Positions 58,375 to 64,000 of a stretch of DNA of 64,000 bases are shown in pieces; within the stretch, counting starts at the first letter, position 1, and the number at the start of each line of letters is the position of its first letter. The notes under the pieces are model-generated. The model was not told the origin of the DNA, made no database searches, and saw nothing but the letters and a program-made list of their open reading frames with translations. Origin of the DNA: Pohlia nutans (taxonomy: Eukaryota > Streptophyta > Bryopsida > Bryales > Mniaceae). The stretch spans positions 17,701,001 through 17,765,000 of the forward strand of contig CM040088.1 in assembly GCA_022496805.1 (NCBI GenBank), written 5' to 3'. The position numbers and the translations under genes were made by a program.

Positions 58375-61300
58375 CTAGCGAGGTGCAGGGCTGGGGCTCG
58401 ATGCTCTTTGAAGCAGGTCAGTGAAGTTGCTGATCGACCTCAATGGGGAATCCTTCGCTCGAATGTCAGAACGCCTTCTCCTCTCGCCCGTGAGCTTCAT
58501 CTACAAATTATGCGCGAAGGGTTAGAAGTCTCCTAGAATAATCAGGTCCCAGTGACGACTTTCAGAGCATCATAGATAATCGATAGTTTGAACCACAGTT
58601 TGGAATATAAGGATCATCTGTACATGTACTCGATGGTTTGAAGCGTAGAGAAATGAAAAACCTTATATTTGGACTCTGAGAGCTCTTGTTCACTAGTTCG
58701 AAGGCGATTCTCAAGCAGCTGAAGGGCGTCCATGGCTCCAGATGAATCCACTGTTTCAGAGACTGACAAACCAGCTGCCTGTAGAACCGAGAAATTCAAA
58801 TCAAGAAACCTCCACAAAGTTACGGAAAGGTAGAATTAGCAACTCATTTGCCGAGCCTGCAGATAGCAACAGTAACTAGAGAAATGTGGGACCGAAGATC
58901 CTGGTTAATCTTTTTCCCATAGTTAAAGTGAATGGTATAGAAATTCAAGAACGCCACGTGACTGTCGGGTCCTCTACACGATGGTGACAACTAAGAAAAT
59001 AATCCCTATACAAGCTAGAAACATCCTTGAAGCCCTGAAGGTTTACCTGCAAGATGGAGGTGCACAAGCTCGAGAGCTTTTGTGCTGCTTGGGCCCGGCT
59101 ATCCTCTGCCTCCTGTGAATCACACGCACCCATACCCAAGTTGGTGTTATCAAAAGGTTCTGTGCACATACTGCTTGGAGGTTTTCTCTGTAAGGTGCAG
59201 TTGCGGCCCTTCTTTAGCAAAATTCACTTGAAAACGAATCGCTCACGATTTCTGCTTAAATTCCCAACCAACATCAAGCGGACCTGCTTACGAAACGGAA
59301 TAGAATTTGGCAATCCCGTATGCAAACAGTGAATTAAACAAGTGTGTTTTCACAATTTATACCTGAAGCAGATGGCGAAGGTGCAATCGCTCTTCATCGA
59401 AGCTGGGAGATGCAATTTTGCTCTCGGCTGGCCTGTACCTTACCAATTCATCGTGCATCCCCGCATACAGGAGCTCAGTGCGTCGCAGTTCCTTGGTCAA
59501 TTCCTCATTGGCCAATTTCAGAGCCTGGTTCTCTTCCTGCGGTTCAGAATTGAAGGACAGAATATGAGTGCAACTATATCAAAGGTAGGCTTCAGACCCA
59601 CCCAGTTTAAGACACACGAGATCAATGGGCACATTTCTTGCTGATGAGACAGGAGTGACAGCAGGTGATGACTCATGCCAGGAACTGCTCGCTGACGAGA
59701 CATATCGCCGACGAAGCTCACGAATTTTCAAGGAGCATCTACAATGCGACCAACTGCTGCCTAGTATACGTCAGCTTTTCCTAGAGAATCACAGATCGCT
59801 CTCCTACCAAGTGACTATCGGACACCCTATAACACTGGATTCCCTATCCAACAACAATGCTCTTATACCGACATACCTTAATTTTAGCATGATGGCTGAT
59901 CTGTTGATAGAAAGTCTGTTGACCAGTAGGGAGTTTTCTGATTTCCATTTCAAGCTCCGTAATTTTTTCCTGATGATTGATGTTCTCAATCTGCAAAATA
60001 TGACATTACAAGGGTCGGTGAAAAACATTACGAGAGTCCGCATCATCAATAGAGTTTGAAGAAAATTGATGATAAATATCCACCAGGTTAAAATCGACAA
60101 AATATCCACCCTGCATCTTTTGAAATCGTGGACACATCAATTTAGGCATTGTGATGCAAAAGGAAATTTTCACTGTGATTCAAGGTCATGGCAGCAATGA
60201 AATCACTACATGTCATTGACGCTCCCACCGTTTAGGGAACTACATGCAATTTCTTCACTAATGGCTTAGAAGCTTACCCTGAACTTTTCAATCTCATCTG
60301 TCAGCAACTGCTCTTTCTGGCGCAACTTCTCAGCAGCCACACGAGCAGCGACCATCTCACACTGCCTCAGGTTGATCTCCTCTACCCAGCTGCAAACAAA
60401 GAAACAAAAACTAAGGATGAGAACCAACTCAAACCCCCATGTTAGAAATCGGTTGATCGATTAAATTATTTATCAAGATCGCAGAGGGAAGCAATATAAT
60501 CCGAATTTTATACCTCTCTCTTTCCTCGATGTAGGTATTTAATTGTGACCTCAAGCTGGAAAGCTCTGCTTCCTGCACGTGGGGAAAGACGATGTGAGGG
60601 ATGAACGGAATTACGGAAACCACGAATGTTATTACGACGGCTTTTACGCACAAATACGCTAACGGGCCAGGGTAGAAAATCTCGATTTCTGTACAGTACA
60701 ACATTGCAACTTCAAAAGGTTCTGTTACTACGCCCATCACAATAAAAGGACCTACCATTTCCTCGGCTTCTACATTTTTGCGGCAGGCGGTCTCTGCCAG
60801 TTGCTTGATCTGCTGGTGATCTAGCATTGACTGCAAAATCACACAATCATTTCAGTTAAACTGATACTCAGAACCAGAAACACGCCAAGTAACGTGTGCA
60901 TACCGCCTAAACATGGTTGAAAATTTTCCACATGCAGCAGACCACGTACCACAACGTTGTTCATGTCCGTTTTCACACCAAGTAGATCTCGGAGCACATC
61001 ATGAGTCATGCTCTCGGCTTCAGCTAATCTTGAATGCAGCATGAATACCTACAAGAGCAGCGAGTTTGAATTAATATCTGCATAAGAGCAAACTCTAAAC
61101 AAGATGTCAAATTGTGTACAGTTCGCTGCATGTTGACAGTTCCATGTCAAGACCTTGTTAACACAGTAATAAATGCCGTGAGACAAAGATTGGACAAAGA
61201 ATTATACCACATTACGATTAGCATCGATCTTTCAGGTCTAGCAGGTATTAATATCAACTTCCTGCAAATCTAAGGAATATGACAGTGCTGGCCTCAATGT

Positions 61301-64000
61301 ACCTCTTTCTGGCGAGATGAAGCAAGTTCTTCCAGCTCTTGAATACGACTTTGGCATGAGACATGCGTCATGTCACTTTGTGAAAATGACTCCTGTGCTG
61401 GGTTGGTTGATTGATTAACTGTTTTCGATCGCTCTACTCCACTTTCCATCCGCTTCAGCTGTTTAAAAAGGACACGAAATACTAACTTCAGAAGAGTCGA
61501 AAATCATTGATTAATCTTTACATTTCAATGACTTATGTTCACGATGTAATACAAAGGACAATCAAATACGAGAAAGTACCTTTTGCTGAACATCAGCCTT
61601 CGGTACCGAGGCAGCAAGCAAGAGGTCCGATATCTGTGCCATAGCATCATTTATCTGCATTCAATCCACATGTCAGGCATCGATCAAGGGTGTTTTCGAA
61701 GTACACAGACCATGAATGAAGTGACGATGAGTGTTACAATACAGAGGATTATCAAGGGCAACTTTGAGATACTGGACCTTATCATTCAGTGAGGTAAAAG
61801 ATTACGTGGATTACAATTTGTTGCAGGATTACATTAAACCAACGAACTTCAGATTCTCAATAATACATTATGCGGGTGCATTTCACACCTGAACATCTTT
61901 GTCTTTACACACAATCTCAAGATTCTCCAGCTTTCTTCGCAAGTGCAATATTTCAGACTCTTTCTCCTCCACTTTCCTGAAGCAGAACATGAAGATAAAA
62001 GTTAACCTAGATAGCATAGAAAGTGCAGAACTCTTGCAAGTCATTGAACCACTAGAATTAAAAGAATAAGGAAATTCTGGGCACCTCTCTGTTTCTTTTA
62101 GAGCAGAAAGAGCATCCTTCAACTCCTCAGCATTACGTGTATTTGATTCTTCAAGAGCAGATTGTGTCACAAAAATGTGATTGTTCAGCTTCTGCGACTC
62201 CATTTCTATGTCTTCCCTTAGCAGCCGCTGCCGTTCTGCTTCTCTCTTCAGCAAGCCCAACTACAAACCAACATCGATAGAAATAAGCACTCCACATACA
62301 CGGAAGGTACGAACATTGTACTACAACAGTCAAGATTAATAATGGCGATTTACTTCGTTTGTCAAATTTCGACGAAATTTCAGAATAAGATATCGTCGGG
62401 TGTTAAGGAAGCATCAGTTAAGAGTTGAGAACTTTCAACTCACTTGACTTTCCAGAGCATAGACTGTGCTCTCCAACTCGTGCACTGATCTTGTAAGGAG
62501 CATGGCTTCGTCTTCTTTCTCCTTTGCATGAGTTCTGCTTAGTTCTTCAGCCTGCGCGACATGGGACTGCATTGTAAGACAAGTTCAAGGAGCTATTGAC
62601 TAGAGATTGTTCACTAGTGTCCGGTGGTGAAGAGGAGAAAACTTTAAAAGAACCAACATCAAAAAATGTGAATTCGATTTATCTACCTGATGCAATTCAG
62701 AGACAACAGCATCACGCTCCTCTACCATCGTCTGCGTCATTTCCAGCTGCTCTGTCAATTCGAGGACTTCGATCTGGAGCCGATCTTTCTCGTTTTCAAC
62801 CTCCTTAAGATCAATAGTGGCCTCTTCAAGCGTGTTCGCCATGTTCTGCTCCGCCATTCGCAACTCATCTTCTAGACTTTCAATGGTTTGCCGCTTCTTG
62901 TCTAGCTCAGTCTCCATTTCATAAGCCTTTCCTTTCCAGGTCGCGGCCTGATTCCTCGTTTGGACGATCTCTTCTGTTACTTGACCAATCTCAATCTCCA
63001 ATTTTGCCCGCCTTTCCTTTTGCAAATTCAGTTCTTGTTGCAAGGCATCTGTTGTAACACGCAACGATTCGAGCTCTTGGTTAAGGCGAAGTTCTTGGAG
63101 TGCGGACTCCTGTAGTAAATTGAGGTCAGATTCTAGACTCTGTAATAGGTCATCTTTCTGTTTGAGGTCCCTCTCAAGTGCCTCCATTTCGAGCCTCGTC
63201 TCAACCTGCATATTTTCTGCAGCTGTGGCCCGCTGTTGATTGGCGGCAACTTCAGCAGTAAGGTGCTTAATGCTAGATAGCAACTCTCTCTTTTCATTCT
63301 CGAGGGAGTCCAATACTTCTTGTTCGATGGAGTGTCTGCTGAAGTGTTCTTCCATTTCAGTTTCCCTTATTTGGAGCTTTGCCTGAAGATCAGCTACTAT
63401 AGAAGACCCTTCCTCAATTTCATTGATCAAATCTTGTCTTTCAGAATCCATCTCAGCTATCCTGCGCTGACATTCTCGCAGCTCATCATACACCAGTTCC
63501 AATTGCTCCTTGCATTCTTCCTGGGTTGCAAGTAGCTTCCCCCGGAGAATCTCTAATTCGGAGACTTTCTCATCAAGTTGTACCTCCGTATCTTGACATC
63601 GTTGTTCCCAATCCCATAAATCTACCTCCATAGCTGCCTCCTGGGACTTGAGCTTTTCAACCTCATCTGAGAGCAAGCGTAATTCCTCGTCCTTATGTTT
63701 TTCCAGCTGAGAAAACGAGGTCCTCAATTCATCCAAACATTTCTCGGAAGCTTGCCGTAGTTCTTTTAACTCGGCTATTTCTTGAGACTGAGAATAGACC
63801 TCAGCAGTGAGCACCAATTTATTCTTCTCAAGCTCCTTATTTTGCTGGAAGCAAGCGTCAAGCTGCGATTGAAAGAGCGAAAAGTGGTTCACAACCTCTT
63901 GAGAGGATTGAAGCATCTCTGCGTTCTGCAGTTGACTTTGACTCAAAAGGTTCTCAAGATCAGATGCCATGGCATCCTTCTCTCTTGATTCCTGGACTGC
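58375..64000 (-). CDS. kinesin-12 (POK-type), C-terminal coiled-coil half
   Basis: Fifteen minus-strand exons joined by GT/AG with consistent phase into 957 codons and a stop: 62687-64000 (continues past the edge), 62444-62566, 62085-62260, 61889-61976, 61580-61654, 61303-61458, 60950-61048, 60756-60830, 60514-60572, 60278-60389, 59877-59990, 59363-59536, 59047-59112, 58662-58778, 58375-58500. Nearly all of it is heptad coiled coil. The block SMTHDVLRDLLGVK (exon 60950-61048), with RIQELEELASSRQKE and EAERQRLLREDIEME upstream, is what I recognise from POK1/POK2-class plant kinesin-12. Known: these plus-end kinesins mark the cortical division zone and guide the phragmoplast. The motor domain lies to the right, outside the window. 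The tail ends in a basic segment (GERRRRSD) and a Ser/Pro-rich C terminus. Introns are only 108-340 bp, unlike the giant introns of the nearby protease. Confidence 0.88.

Noticed and set aside
1..64000. CRISPR array, bacterial operon or rRNA/tRNA genes
   Set aside because: No spaced direct-repeat array, no rRNA segments, and no complete tRNA cloverleaf were found; intron-bearing genes show this is eukaryotic nuclear DNA.

Overview
This window is nuclear DNA of a green plant, probably a land plant or close streptophyte relative. The evidence is a multi-exon kinesin-12 gene of the POK type at the right edge, two multi-exon plant-type A1 aspartyl proteases, GT-AG introns, and plant-style MITE families (Stowaway, CACTA, hAT). 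It is AT-rich and gene-poor; most of it is mobile DNA. I could not fix the species. A dual-endonuclease non-LTR retrotransposon and abundant piggyBac-like MITEs (TTAA/CCC...GGG/TTAA) would be unusual in a flowering plant, so I lean to a non-seed lineage (inference).

Layout. 0.8-4.1 kb (+): the 3' exons of an aspartyl protease, with a 938-bp fold-back element in its last intron. 5.6-6.0 kb: a 3' fragment of the large retrotransposon family. 7.6-9.05 kb: a second copy of the fold-back family. 11.1-13.6 kb: three piggyBac-like MITEs. 14.47-25.23 kb: one full-length non-LTR retrotransposon bounded by a perfect 14-bp target duplication. 25.4-34.4 kb: fold-backs, piggyBac-like MITEs and SINE-like repeats. 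35.3-53.3 kb (-): a second aspartyl protease, recognised as five scattered exons whose multi-kb introns are packed with MITEs. 57.2-57.5 kb: a small CCCCGG-rich repeat. 58.4-64.0 kb (-): the last 15 exons of a kinesin-12 gene, 957 codons plus stop, with short introns; it runs off the right edge.

The most notable object is the retrotransposon. In order it carries an ORF1 protein (two RRM-like segments and a coiled coil), a 2A-type ribosome-skipping peptide, an AP-type endonuclease, a thumb-like segment, a region that may be a decayed methyltransferase fold, RNase H, a CCHC knuckle and a C-terminal restriction-like endonuclease. The entire reverse-transcriptase palm/fingers region is missing, and a scar of short direct repeats marks the place. 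The two-endonuclease layout recalls the Dualen/RandI clade described from Chlamydomonas. With no RT it cannot copy itself, yet the 1206-codon downstream frame is still open, so the loss is recent or the element was moved by a relative.

Limits: family names rest on motifs read by eye. No database search, structure prediction or transcript evidence was available. Exon borders are GT/AG- and phase-consistent hand calls.
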